Shown: piece after piece, positions 22,158 to 29,510 of the stretch
How positions within the stretch are numbered: the stretch's first letter is position 1
How the letters are laid out: each line of letters starts with the position of its first letter
From: Synechococcus sp. WH 5701
Lineage (GTDB): Bacteria > Cyanobacteriota > Cyanobacteriia > PCC-6307 > Cyanobiaceae
Direction: 5' to 3'
Assembly (NCBI RefSeq): GCF_000153045.1
Contig: NZ_CH724159.1
Location: 1 to 64,000 of the forward strand
DNA: 64,000 bases
Notes under the pieces: generated by a model
What the model was told of the DNA's origin: nothing
Seen by the model: the letters and a program-made list of their open reading frames with translations, nothing else
Databases searched by the model: none
Program-made: the position numbers and the translations under genes

Positions 22158-22805
22158 ATGCCCGCTGACGCTCTCGCCCAGCGGCTTGAGACTCTGCAGG
22201 AGCAGTTGCCCCCACAGGCCCGCCTGCTGGCGGTCAGCAAGGGTCAGCCGGCGGCCCGCCTGCGCGAGGCGGTGGCCCTGGGGCTGCGCAGCTTTGGCGA
22301 GAGCCGTCTGCAGGAGGCCCAGGCCAAGCAGGCGGAGCTGGCCGAACTCGAACCCCTCGACTGGCATTTCATCGGTCGGCTGCAGGCCAACAAGGCCCGG
22401 GGGGTCCTTCGCCATTTCGGCACGATCCATTCGGTCGACAGTCTTCCCCTGGCGGAGCGGTTGCAGCGGATTGCCGCTGAGGAGCAGCTCAGTCCCCGCG
22501 TGTTCTTTCAGGTGAAACTCCGGCCCGATCCCGGCAAGACGGGGTTCGAGCCCCGGGAGCTGGAGCAGTGCTGGCCCCGGTTGCGGGCGCTGGAGCCCCT
22601 GGTGCCAGTGGGTCTGATGACGATCGCGCCCCTGGGGCTGGAGGCGGATCAGCGCTTCGGCCTGTTCCAGGACTGCGCTGCGCTGGCGGCGACCCTGGGC
22701 CTCAAGGAGCTCTCGATGGGCATGAGCAGCGACTGGCCCGAGGCGGTGCGGGCCGGCAGCACCTGGGTGCGGCTCGGCTCGGCTCTGTTCGGTCCAAGGG
22801 CTTGA
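22158..22805 (+). CDS. pipY: PLP-binding protein PipY (YggS/PLPBP family)
   Basis: A single-domain fold-type III PLP protein (215 aa) involved in vitamin B6 and amino/keto-acid homeostasis. The PLP-lysine motif is RLLAVSKGQP near residue 30. WHFIGRLQANK and LSMGMSSDWPEAVRAG are family signatures. ATG at 22158 is used; GTG immediately before it is possible. Adjacent to pipX, matching the conserved pipXY operon. Confidence 0.93.
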   Translation: MPADALAQRLETLQEQLPPQARLLAVSKGQPAARLREAVALGLRSFGESRLQEAQAKQAELAELEPLDWHFIGRLQANKARGVLRHFGTIHSVDSLPLAERLQRIAAEEQLSPRVFFQVKLRPDPGKTGFEPRELEQCWPRLRALEPLVPVGLMTIAPLGLEADQRFGLFQDCAALAATLGLKELSMGMSSDWPEAVRAGSTWVRLGSALFGPRA

Positions 22806-22899
22806 GCTGTGTTTCGGAAATCGGTATCCAGGATGTGTCCAGTTGCAACCAAAGGCATGGGACGCTAAGTAAGTACATCTCCAATCGAAGGTGCCCACG

Positions 22900-23499
22900 G
22901 TGTCGTTGTTCTCCCGCCTGCGTGCCGTTGTTTCCGGAGACGACTACCTCGATGGTGACTACGACGACGAACTGGACTACGACCCCGGCGATTCGCCCGC
23001 CAGCTCGGCTCCCCCTGGACGCTCGGCCCTCTCCAGCGGCAGTGCCCTTGCCCTGACCAGCGACTTCAGCAGCGACGACCCCTTCGGATCCGTCAGCTCC
23101 TCCAGCAACGTCATCGGCATGCCGGGGCTCTCCTCCACGGCGGCGGAGGTCACCCTGATGGAGCCCAGGAGCTTCGATGAGATGCCCCGGGCGATCCAGG
23201 CCCTGCGCGATCGCAAGACCGTGATCCTCAATCTCACGATGATGGAGCCGGATCAGGCCCAGCGTGCCGTTGATTTCGTGGCGGGTGGCACCTTCGCCAT
23301 TGATGGCCACCAGGAGCGGGTGGGCGAGAGCATTTTCCTGTTTGCCCCCAGCTGCGTCACGGTCACCACCGCCAGTGGGGAAGAGCCCTCCTCGCCCACG
23401 ATCGTGCCCAGCCGTGATCCTGTCGGCAGCGAGAGCGATCCAGCCGCTCCCAGCCCGGCCTGGGGCCGTCAGGATTCCGCCTCCGGTTTCAGCCTCTGA
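22900..23499 (+). CDS. sepF: Cell division protein SepF
   Basis: An FtsZ-interacting septum protein (199 aa). The N-terminal amphipathic membrane-binding helix [13 protein letters not shown] is followed by an acidic/Ser-rich linker. The SepF fold covers about residues 84-150 with [39 protein letters not shown] and [18 protein letters not shown]. The C-terminal tail is disordered. GTG at 22900 is chosen over GTG 22891 because of the family N-terminus and an AAGG at 22887-22890. Its stop overlaps the probable start of proC. Confidence 0.9.
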   Translation: MSLFSRLRAVVSGDDYLDGDYDDELDYDPGDSPASSAPPGRSALSSGSALALTSDFSSDDPFGSVSSSSNVIGMPGLSSTAAEVTLMEPRSFDEMPRAIQALRDRKTVILNLTMMEPDQAQRAVDFVAGGTFAIDGHQERVGESIFLFAPSCVTVTTASGEEPSSPTIVPSRDPVGSESDPAAPSPAWGRQDSASGFSL

Positions 23500-23516
23500 A
23501 GCCCTCCCGTCTTGGT

Positions 23517-24308
23517 GTGATCGGCCTCGGCCGTATGGCCCGGGCTCTTTTGAAGCCGTTGCTGGATCAAGGGGTGATCGCCCGTGATCAGGTGCAGGCC
23601 GTGGTCGCCAGCGAGGACTCGGCCCGGCGTCTCCAGGCCGAGCTCGGTGTGGCCGTGGGTCGTGATCCAGCCCAGGCCTGGGCTGCCCCCGCCGTGCTGC
23701 TGGCGGTGAAACCCCAGCTGCTCTCAGCGGTTGCGGCTGCAGCGCCGCCGCCCCACTCTGGCGACGAGGCTCCCCTGCTGATTTCTGTGCTGGCCGGGGT
23801 GACCCTGGAGCGGCTGGAGCGGTCCTTCCCCGGCTGGCGGTGCGTGCGGGCCGTGCCCAACACCCCCTGCCTCGTGGGTGCCGGCATCACCGGTCTGGCC
23901 TGGGGCAAAGACCTGCCGGACGAGCAGCGCCAGTGGGTGCTCGATCTCTTCGCCCGCGTCGGGGTGGTCAAGGAGCTGCCCGAGAGCCAGCTGGATGGCC
24001 TGCTGGCCCTGGCCTCCTCGGGCCCTGCTCTGGCGGCGGTGCTGTTGGAAGCCCTCGCTGATGGTGGCGTGGCCTCGGGCCTGCCCCGGCCACTGGCCCT
24101 GGAGCTGGCCCTGGGGATGATGGTCGGCTCGGTGAAAGTGCTGCAGGAGCAGGGCCTGCATCCGGCCCAGCTCAAGGACATGGTGGCCAGCCCGGCCGGC
24201 ACCACGATCGCGGCCCTGCGTCAGCTGGAGCAGGCGGGGGTGCGCAGTGCTCTGATCGAGGCGGTTCTGGCAGCGGCGGAGCGCAGCCGGGCTCTCAACG
24301 CCGGCTAG
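23517..24308 (+). CDS. proC: Pyrroline-5-carboxylate reductase
   Basis: The final enzyme of proline synthesis (about 263-270 aa), NAD(P)H-dependent. Dinucleotide motif GLGRMARAL is at the N-terminus; AVKPQ, VRAVPNTPCLVGAGITG and SSGPALAAVLLEALADGG are signatures. The GTG at 23517 would cut the first beta strand of the Rossmann fold. The frame continues upstream as KPSRLGV and the only upstream initiator before the sepF stop is CTG at 23496, which overlaps the sepF TGA. The true start is therefore probably a few codons earlier than listed. Confidence 0.9.
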   Translation: MIGLGRMARALLKPLLDQGVIARDQVQAVVASEDSARRLQAELGVAVGRDPAQAWAAPAVLLAVKPQLLSAVAAAAPPPHSGDEAPLLISVLAGVTLERLERSFPGWRCVRAVPNTPCLVGAGITGLAWGKDLPDEQRQWVLDLFARVGVVKELPESQLDGLLALASSGPALAAVLLEALADGGVASGLPRPLALELALGMMVGSVKVLQEQGLHPAQLKDMVASPAGTTIAALRQLEQAGVRSALIEAVLAAAERSRALNAG

Positions 24309-24330
24309 GGCCTCCAGCCAGGTCTTCCGG

Positions 24331-24978
24331 CTAGGCCTTGTCCTTTTCCCCAAGCCGCGGTTCCTGGCCCGCCAGCAGCCGCTGCAGGTTGCTGCGGTGT
24401 CGCCAGACCACCAGCGCGGTGGTGAGCAGTGCCAGGGCCAGGTAGGCCGGCCTCAATCCGGTGCCGGCTCCGGCAAAAGCCCCCAGCATCAGCAGGGGCA
24501 GGCTCAGGGCCGCCACGACGCTGGAGAGCGAGACGATCCGGCTGAGGGTGAGGCAGGCCAGAAAGGTCCCGAAGCAGGCCAGGCCCACAACCGGCACCAG
24601 GCCGAGCAGCATGCCCAGTCCCGTGGCCACGGCTTTACCCCCCTTCCAGCCCAGCCACACGGGCCAGATGTGGCCCGCCAGGGCGGCCAGACCGGCCGCC
24701 ACCACCCACCAGTCGGTGATGGGGGTGAAGCCGCTGGGCTGCAGCAGGGCCTTGGCCAGCAGCACCGCGGCGCTGCCCTTGAGCACATCCACCAGGAACA
24801 CGACCAGGGCGGGCCCCTTGCCCAGCTGCCGCAGCACGTTGGTGGCCCCGGTGGAGCCGGAGCCCAGCTGGCGCAGGTCGATGCCAGCCAGCCAGCGGCC
24901 GGCCAGCCAGCCCGTGGGCAGAGAGCCCAGCAGGTATCCCACCGCCAGCACCAGCAGGTGCAAGAGGGGTTGGCTCAT
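24331..24978 (-). CDS. plsY: Acyl-phosphate:glycerol-3-phosphate acyltransferase
   Basis: An inner-membrane enzyme (215 aa) making lysophosphatidic acid, the first step of phospholipid synthesis. It has five to six hydrophobic helices with conserved loops GSLPTGWLAGRWLAGIDLR, LGSGSTGATNVLRQLGK and WPVWLGWKGGKAVATGLG. Its start overlaps the stop of the DUF3086 gene by 4 bases, so the pair is coupled. Confidence 0.94.
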   Translation of the reverse strand: MSQPLLHLLVLAVGYLLGSLPTGWLAGRWLAGIDLRQLGSGSTGATNVLRQLGKGPALVVFLVDVLKGSAAVLLAKALLQPSGFTPITDWWVVAAGLAALAGHIWPVWLGWKGGKAVATGLGMLLGLVPVVGLACFGTFLACLTLSRIVSLSSVVAALSLPLLMLGAFAGAGTGLRPAYLALALLTTALVVWRHRSNLQRLLAGQEPRLGEKDKA

Positions 24979-25922
24979 GGCAGGTCCTGCTCCAGGGCCA
25001 GTTCGTTGGCGGTGGCGGCAAAGGCCAGCCAGAGGGGGAACTGAAGCACCGGGATGTCGACAACCTGCTCGGCGGCATCGATGACGATGAAGGGCAGCTC
25101 GCCGCGCTCCTCAAGCCGGTCGGCCCGCTCGATCAGGGCATCGGGCCGCTCGAACAGGACGATGCCGCTGTTGGGGCCGAAGTCTTCCCGGGCCAACCCC
25201 AGGCAATCCTGCAGGCCGCGGCGCCATTCCCCGAGCCGCTCGGGTTCTCCGGCCAGCACCAGGGTCTGGAAGCGGTCGCCGTAGAGATCCCCCAGGATCG
25301 CCACGGCCCCGGCGGTGATCAGGGCATTGCGGTTGCGGCTGCCGGTGCTGGCCTGGGCACCCCGCCCGCCCTGGTTGAGGAACCAGTCGTCGAGCAGGGC
25401 GGCCGCGGCTGGCTCCAGGCTGCGGCGTAGCTTCCAGGGATCGGCATAGAAATCGGGCTGGCCCTGGAAGCTGGTGAGGCGATCGCGGATCAGCTCGGCG
25501 TCCTGGCTGAACTGGCCCGCCGCCGCCGGAGGGATCTGCTGAACCGCCGCTGTCGCCGCCATTGAAGCCGCAGCAGGAGCCTCAGGGACAGGATCCAGGG
25601 GTGAGGGCTGCACCTGCAGGGGCTGCACCACCAGATCCATCAGTTCCGCCTGGCTGGCCAGGTCCTGCAGGGCCACCACCAGGTAGTCCTGGAAGCCCTT
25701 GAGCCTGCGGGCAATGCCGTCGGCGCGACCGCTGAGGCTGCCGTTGAGATCGGTTTCCAGCTGCCGCCGCCGCTGCTCCAGGCCCTCGATCTCGCTCAGA
25801 AGGGCCGCTCGGCGCTCACGCAGGTCGAGCAGGGCGAGCTCCAGCAGCTCATCGCGGGTGGCCGGCTCGGGCTGGGGCAACGGCTCGGAGCCGGGCTCTG
25901 TTGGGGGGGGGATGTCGCTCAT
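24975..25922 (-). CDS. DUF3086-family protein
   Basis: A 315-aa cyanobacterial protein of unknown function. The N-terminal part is a predicted coiled coil (LDLRERRAALLSEIEGLEQR and following, residues about 30-65). The conserved C-terminal part carries YADPWKLRRSLEP, NQGGRGAQASTGSR, GDLYGDRFQTLVLAGEPERL and FPLWLAFAATANEL. The family name is recalled from this conserved block. It lies in a tight operon with the DUF3119 gene and plsY (4-base overlaps). Confidence 0.82.
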   Translation of the reverse strand: MSDIPPPTEPGSEPLPQPEPATRDELLELALLDLRERRAALLSEIEGLEQRRRQLETDLNGSLSGRADGIARRLKGFQDYLVVALQDLASQAELMDLVVQPLQVQPSPLDPVPEAPAAASMAATAAVQQIPPAAAGQFSQDAELIRDRLTSFQGQPDFYADPWKLRRSLEPAAAALLDDWFLNQGGRGAQASTGSRNRNALITAGAVAILGDLYGDRFQTLVLAGEPERLGEWRRGLQDCLGLAREDFGPNSGIVLFERPDALIERADRLEERGELPFIVIDAAEQVVDIPVLQFPLWLAFAATANELALEQDLP

Positions 25923-26374
25923 GGCAGGCCGCTCAGGTGGAGATCCAGCTGCTGGCGCAGGGCGGTGGCATCAAAGAGCACCGGCAGCAGGTGGGGACTC
26001 CGCGCTTCACGGAAATAGAACAGCACCGGCAGGGGTCCCCAGAACACGGTCCAGCCGATCCATTCGCTATAGGGGAAGCGACGCAGCAGGCTGGAGCGGC
26101 TCCACACCAGCAGGGCATCACCGCTGAACTGCAGCCGCAGCAGCAGGGTCTGCACCAGCAGGAACAGCCCGAGCAGCCCCACCACCCCGGCGGCGATCGG
26201 AGTCCAGCTCCAGGCAGGCTGGAGGGGCAGCAGCGCCAGTCCCAGGGCGATCACACCCAGGGGCACCCACGGTCGGGGAGCCAGGATCACCCCGGCTGCC
26301 GGATCGGGACCGCTGGGGGCTAGGGGCTCGCTGCCCGCCGGCTCGTTGCTGGAAAGGCTCGTGGGAGTGGTCAT
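25919..26374 (-). CDS. DUF3119-family membrane protein
   Basis: A 151-aa protein with two hydrophobic segments (about residues 35-80: VPLGVIALGLALLPL and IAAGVVGLLGLFLLVQTLLL). A soluble C-terminal half has RRFPYSEWIGWTVFWGPLPV. The domain recurs beside DUF3086 in cyanobacteria as I remember it. Function unknown. The stop overlaps the DUF3086 start by 4 bases. Confidence 0.8.
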   Translation of the reverse strand: MTTPTSLSSNEPAGSEPLAPSGPDPAAGVILAPRPWVPLGVIALGLALLPLQPAWSWTPIAAGVVGLLGLFLLVQTLLLRLQFSGDALLVWSRSSLLRRFPYSEWIGWTVFWGPLPVLFYFREARSPHLLPVLFDATALRQQLDLHLSGLP

Positions 26375-26412
26375 CCCTCCATGCTGCAGCGCCTGCCCCC
26401 CCGTTGACCAGC

Positions 26413-27162
26413 TCAGGTCCCGAAGAGCACCTGGGTGAGGACTACATCCACCAGGCTCACCGTTACCAGGATCATCACCACGGCGCCGGTGGTGCTGGTG
26501 CCCACCTCCTTAGGGCCGCCCCGGGTGGTGAGGCCCCAGCCGCAGGCAATCACCGCGATCTGCAGGCCGAAGACCAGGGCCTTCACCAGCATCGAGGGCA
26601 GGTCGGAAGGCTCCATCCAGGTGCGCACAGAGTTCCAGAACACCGTGGGGGGAATCGAATAGAGGAAGGTGCTGCTCACCTGGCCCGACCAGATCCCCAC
26701 CACAAAGAACAGCAGGCACTGCACCGGAGCCATCACCACCATCGCCAGCACGCGGGGCACCACCAGGTATTCCACCGGATCGGTGCGCAGCATCGTGATC
26801 GCGTCGATCTGCTCAGTCACCTTCATCGTGCCCAGCTGGGCGGCATAGGCCGTGGCCACTTTCCCGGTGAGCAGGGTGGCAGTGAGAAGTGGGGCGATCT
26901 CCCGGGCCAGTCCCAGCGCGAGGATGCCGCCCACGGAGAAACCTGCCCCCTGGCGCGTCAGCTCCGCCGCCACCTGAATGTTGAACACGGTGCCGGCGGC
27001 CAGGGCCGTGATGATCACGATCAGGAAGCTTCCAGGTCCGGCTTCCAGCATCTGCTCGAACAGATCGTTGAGGTTGATGCGGCCCTTGGCCAGGGCGGAG
27101 ATCGACTGCCCGCCGATCATGACACTGCTGCCCAGCCGGTGGATGTAGCGGGGAATCCTCAT
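26413..27162 (-). CDS. MlaE-type ABC transporter permease
   Basis: A 249-aa membrane permease of the MlaE/TGD1/Ycf63 family for retrograde or inter-membrane lipid transport. Conserved text is TVFNIQVAAELTRQGAG, SVGGILALGLAREIAPLLT, GKVATAYAAQLGTMKVTEQ and IDAITMLRTDPVEYLVVPRV. The ATG at 27162 is chosen because it gives the standard N-terminus and overlaps the stop of the upstream symporter gene (ATGA). Matching ATPase and MCE partner genes are not in the window. Confidence 0.9.
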   Translation of the reverse strand: MRIPRYIHRLGSSVMIGGQSISALAKGRINLNDLFEQMLEAGPGSFLIVIITALAAGTVFNIQVAAELTRQGAGFSVGGILALGLAREIAPLLTATLLTGKVATAYAAQLGTMKVTEQIDAITMLRTDPVEYLVVPRVLAMVVMAPVQCLLFFVVGIWSGQVSSTFLYSIPPTVFWNSVRTWMEPSDLPSMLVKALVFGLQIAVIACGWGLTTRGGPKEVGTSTTGAVVMILVTVSLVDVVLTQVLFGT

Positions 27163-28571
27163 GGTTGCAGTGCCGGCCGGCGGCGGCGGCGCTCCGGCCA
27201 GCGGCGCATCACCACCAGCCCCACCACGATCAGCACCACCGGGATGATGCCCATGCACAGCCGGATCGTCAGCAGGGCCGAGTCGGGCTGAAGCAGCCCT
27301 TTGGCGGCCTTGTAGCCGCTGAAGCTGAGGACGTTGCCGAGTACGAACACCGCCACGCCGATCCCCAGCTTCTGGGTGATCACCATCCAGGCGGTGTAAA
27401 GGCCGGCGGGTTTGTCGGGATCGGCATCGATGGCATCAGGCAGCAGGGCCCAGGGGATCAGGTACGCGGTGGCGGCTCCAAGACCAACCAGAATGATCGT
27501 GCTCACCAGCAACGAGAGATTCAGCAGGTTGCCGGCCGAACCGGTGGGGGAGATCTCCGGGTTGAGCGGCACCAGCACCATCGCCGCCATGCAGCCCACC
27601 ATCCAGAGCCCCACCCCCCAGCGCAGGGCATGGACCCGTCCGTGCCAGTAGGCCACCCAGCTCCAGAGCTGCAGGCCCGCCAGGGCACTGAGCTGGAAGG
27701 GAATCAGAATCCAGGTGCTCCAGCTCTCGGGGATGCGCATCACCACCGTGAGGAAGATCAGCGACACCGGTTGCATGAGTTGCAGAGCGCACCAGAGCAG
27801 CAGGTAGAGCGCCAGCACCCGCAGGAAGCGGCCGTTGCGGCTGATCCGCCTCAGTTGCTTGCGGATCGGTTCGGGATGGCCGCTGGGGCGTTGGCAGTGG
27901 CGGGCGAAGGGGGCCAGCCCCCAGGCGCAGATCAGGCTGGTGACGGTGATCAGGACCCCTGAGATCAGGCCCATGCGCAGGTAGCCCACGGCGCCGCCCC
28001 CTACCAGCAGGGCTCCCAGCACCAGCCCGCTCAGGCCGGCGATGATCGATCCGGTGAAGCGAAGGGCGTTGAGCCGGGTTCGCAGGGGGGTGTCGGTCGT
28101 GAGCTCACAGGCCAGGGCCGAGTAGGGCAGATTGACGCAGGTGTACAGCCCCATCGCCACCAGCTGGATCAGCACGAAGACGACGAACTTCTGCCAGTCG
28201 TTGCCGGGGGGTACCCACCACATCGCAGCCATGCTCAGCCCGAGGGGCACGGCGCTGAAGGCGATCCAGGGAATGCGTGGCCCCCAGCGGCTCTTGGTGT
28301 GGTCGCTGAGGAAGCCAACGATCGGGTCGTTGATGCCGTCCCAGACCTTGATCACCATCAGCACCAGGCCCGCCATCCAGGCCGGCAGCCCCGCCACCCC
28401 GGTGTAGAAGACGAACAGGTAGAACCCGAGCAGGGTGGCCGCCATGCCGGTGCCGGCGTCGCCGAGGCTGTAGGACCAGAGCATCCGCTGGCGGGCTGCG
28501 CCGCTGAGGCTGGAGGCATCGCTGACAGGTGTGGGCGCCTGGGGGTTCAGCGTGGTCTCAGTGGAGGTCAA
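27159..28571 (-). CDS. GPH-family sugar:cation symporter (MFS)
   Basis: A 470-aa transporter with about twelve membrane helices. The family pattern is clear in the first half: YSLGDAGTGMAATLLGFYL, VMVIKVWDGINDP-like text (LMVIKVWDGINDPIVGFLSD) and HTKSRWGPRIPW. This is the MelB/glycoside-pentoside-hexuronide type. The substrate cannot be told from sequence. It overlaps the MlaE-type permease gene by 4 bases, and its 5' end lies 100 bases from the tRNA-Gly at the island boundary. Confidence 0.88.
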   Translation of the reverse strand: MTSTETTLNPQAPTPVSDASSLSGAARQRMLWSYSLGDAGTGMAATLLGFYLFVFYTGVAGLPAWMAGLVLMVIKVWDGINDPIVGFLSDHTKSRWGPRIPWIAFSAVPLGLSMAAMWWVPPGNDWQKFVVFVLIQLVAMGLYTCVNLPYSALACELTTDTPLRTRLNALRFTGSIIAGLSGLVLGALLVGGGAVGYLRMGLISGVLITVTSLICAWGLAPFARHCQRPSGHPEPIRKQLRRISRNGRFLRVLALYLLLWCALQLMQPVSLIFLTVVMRIPESWSTWILIPFQLSALAGLQLWSWVAYWHGRVHALRWGVGLWMVGCMAAMVLVPLNPEISPTGSAGNLLNLSLLVSTIILVGLGAATAYLIPWALLPDAIDADPDKPAGLYTAWMVITQKLGIGVAVFVLGNVLSFSGYKAAKGLLQPDSALLTIRLCMGIIPVVLIVVGLVVMRRWPERRRRRPALQP

Positions 28572-28671
28572 GAAGGGCTGTCCCAGGCGCAGGTCATAAT
28601 GCTGCAGGCAAGCGTTTGTCGTGGTCGTTGGGGCCAGGATGGGCGCTCACCGACGGTACGCTTGTACTGGT

Positions 28672-28743
<72 letters not shown>

Positions 28744-28972
28744 CCTGTTCTCAATCAGTGTTTTCGGCCAGAAGCCCTTGCTGGTGACCAAAGAGGCCCA
28801 GGCGTTCACAGCTCAGCGGCGTAGCCCCTCAGTGAAGGCGAACACGTGCCCAACTCCTGCCAGCCTTCCGGGAGGTGGGCGCCCTGGCACTCCAGCCAGA
28901 CAGCAGTCCAAGACCTAATCCAAGACCTTGTTGGCGACCTATGGTGAGACTTCTGTCCGTTTTGATCTGCTG

Positions 28973-29227
28973 ATGGCGCACCGCGTACTGGCCGAGACGG
29001 CCGTGAGCATCTCGGAACTCAAGAAGAACCCCATGGCCACCGTGGCGGCTGGGGAGGGCATGCCTGTGGCGGTGCTCAACCGCAACGAGCCGGCCTTTTA
29101 CTGCGTGCCGGCCAAGGCCTACGAGCAGCTGATGGACCTGGTGGAGGACCTGGAGCTGGGCCGCCTCGCCGACGCCCGGCTGGCGGACGGCCAGGAGCCG
29201 GTGCGGGTCAGCCTCGATGCCCTTTGA
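28973..29227 (+). CDS. Type II antitoxin, Phd/StbD-like
   Basis: An 84-aa antitoxin. It has the StbD/Phd pattern of a short N-terminal DNA-binding part (SISELKKNPMATVAAGEGMP and VAVLNRNEPAFYCVP) and a helical C-terminal tail (YEQLMDLVEDLELGRLAD) that would cover the toxin. ATG at 28973 is preferred to a TTG at 28928 because it gives the family start MAHRVLAETAV. It overlaps the RelE-type toxin by 11 bases. It would normally also repress its own operon. Confidence 0.86.
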   Translation: MAHRVLAETAVSISELKKNPMATVAAGEGMPVAVLNRNEPAFYCVPAKAYEQLMDLVEDLELGRLADARLADGQEPVRVSLDAL

Positions 29228-29498
29228 GCTGAACTTTCATCCCGAGGCCCTGCGGGAATGGCGGACGTTGACCGCAGGAATTCGGGAGCAGTTCAAGAAG
29301 AAGCTGGCCGAACGGCTGATCGAACCGCGCATTCCCGCCAGCAAGCTGCGGGGCTCCACCAATCGCTACAAGATCAAGCTCCGCGCTGCCGGCTTCCGGC
29401 TGGTCTACGAGGTGCGGGATCACGAGGTGCTGGTGCTTGTCGTGGCGGTGGGCAAGCGGGAGCGCAATGCTGTCTATCGCCAGGCTGACCAGCGCTGA
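29217..29498 (+). CDS. RelE/StbE-family toxin
   Basis: A 93-aa toxin of the RelE/ParE superfamily, in most cases a ribosome-dependent mRNA endonuclease. It begins MPFELNFHPEALREWRTL, typical of StbE/RelE, with the basic core RYKIKLRAAGFRLVYEV and the C-terminal VGKRERNAVYR that carries likely catalytic Arg and Tyr. It ends only 12 bases before the primase-helicase gene, so antitoxin, toxin and helicase are probably one operon. Confidence 0.88.
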   Translation: MPFELNFHPEALREWRTLTAGIREQFKKKLAERLIEPRIPASKLRGSTNRYKIKLRAAGFRLVYEVRDHEVLVLVVAVGKRERNAVYRQADQR

Positions 29499-29510
29499 GG
29501 TCCTCACCCC

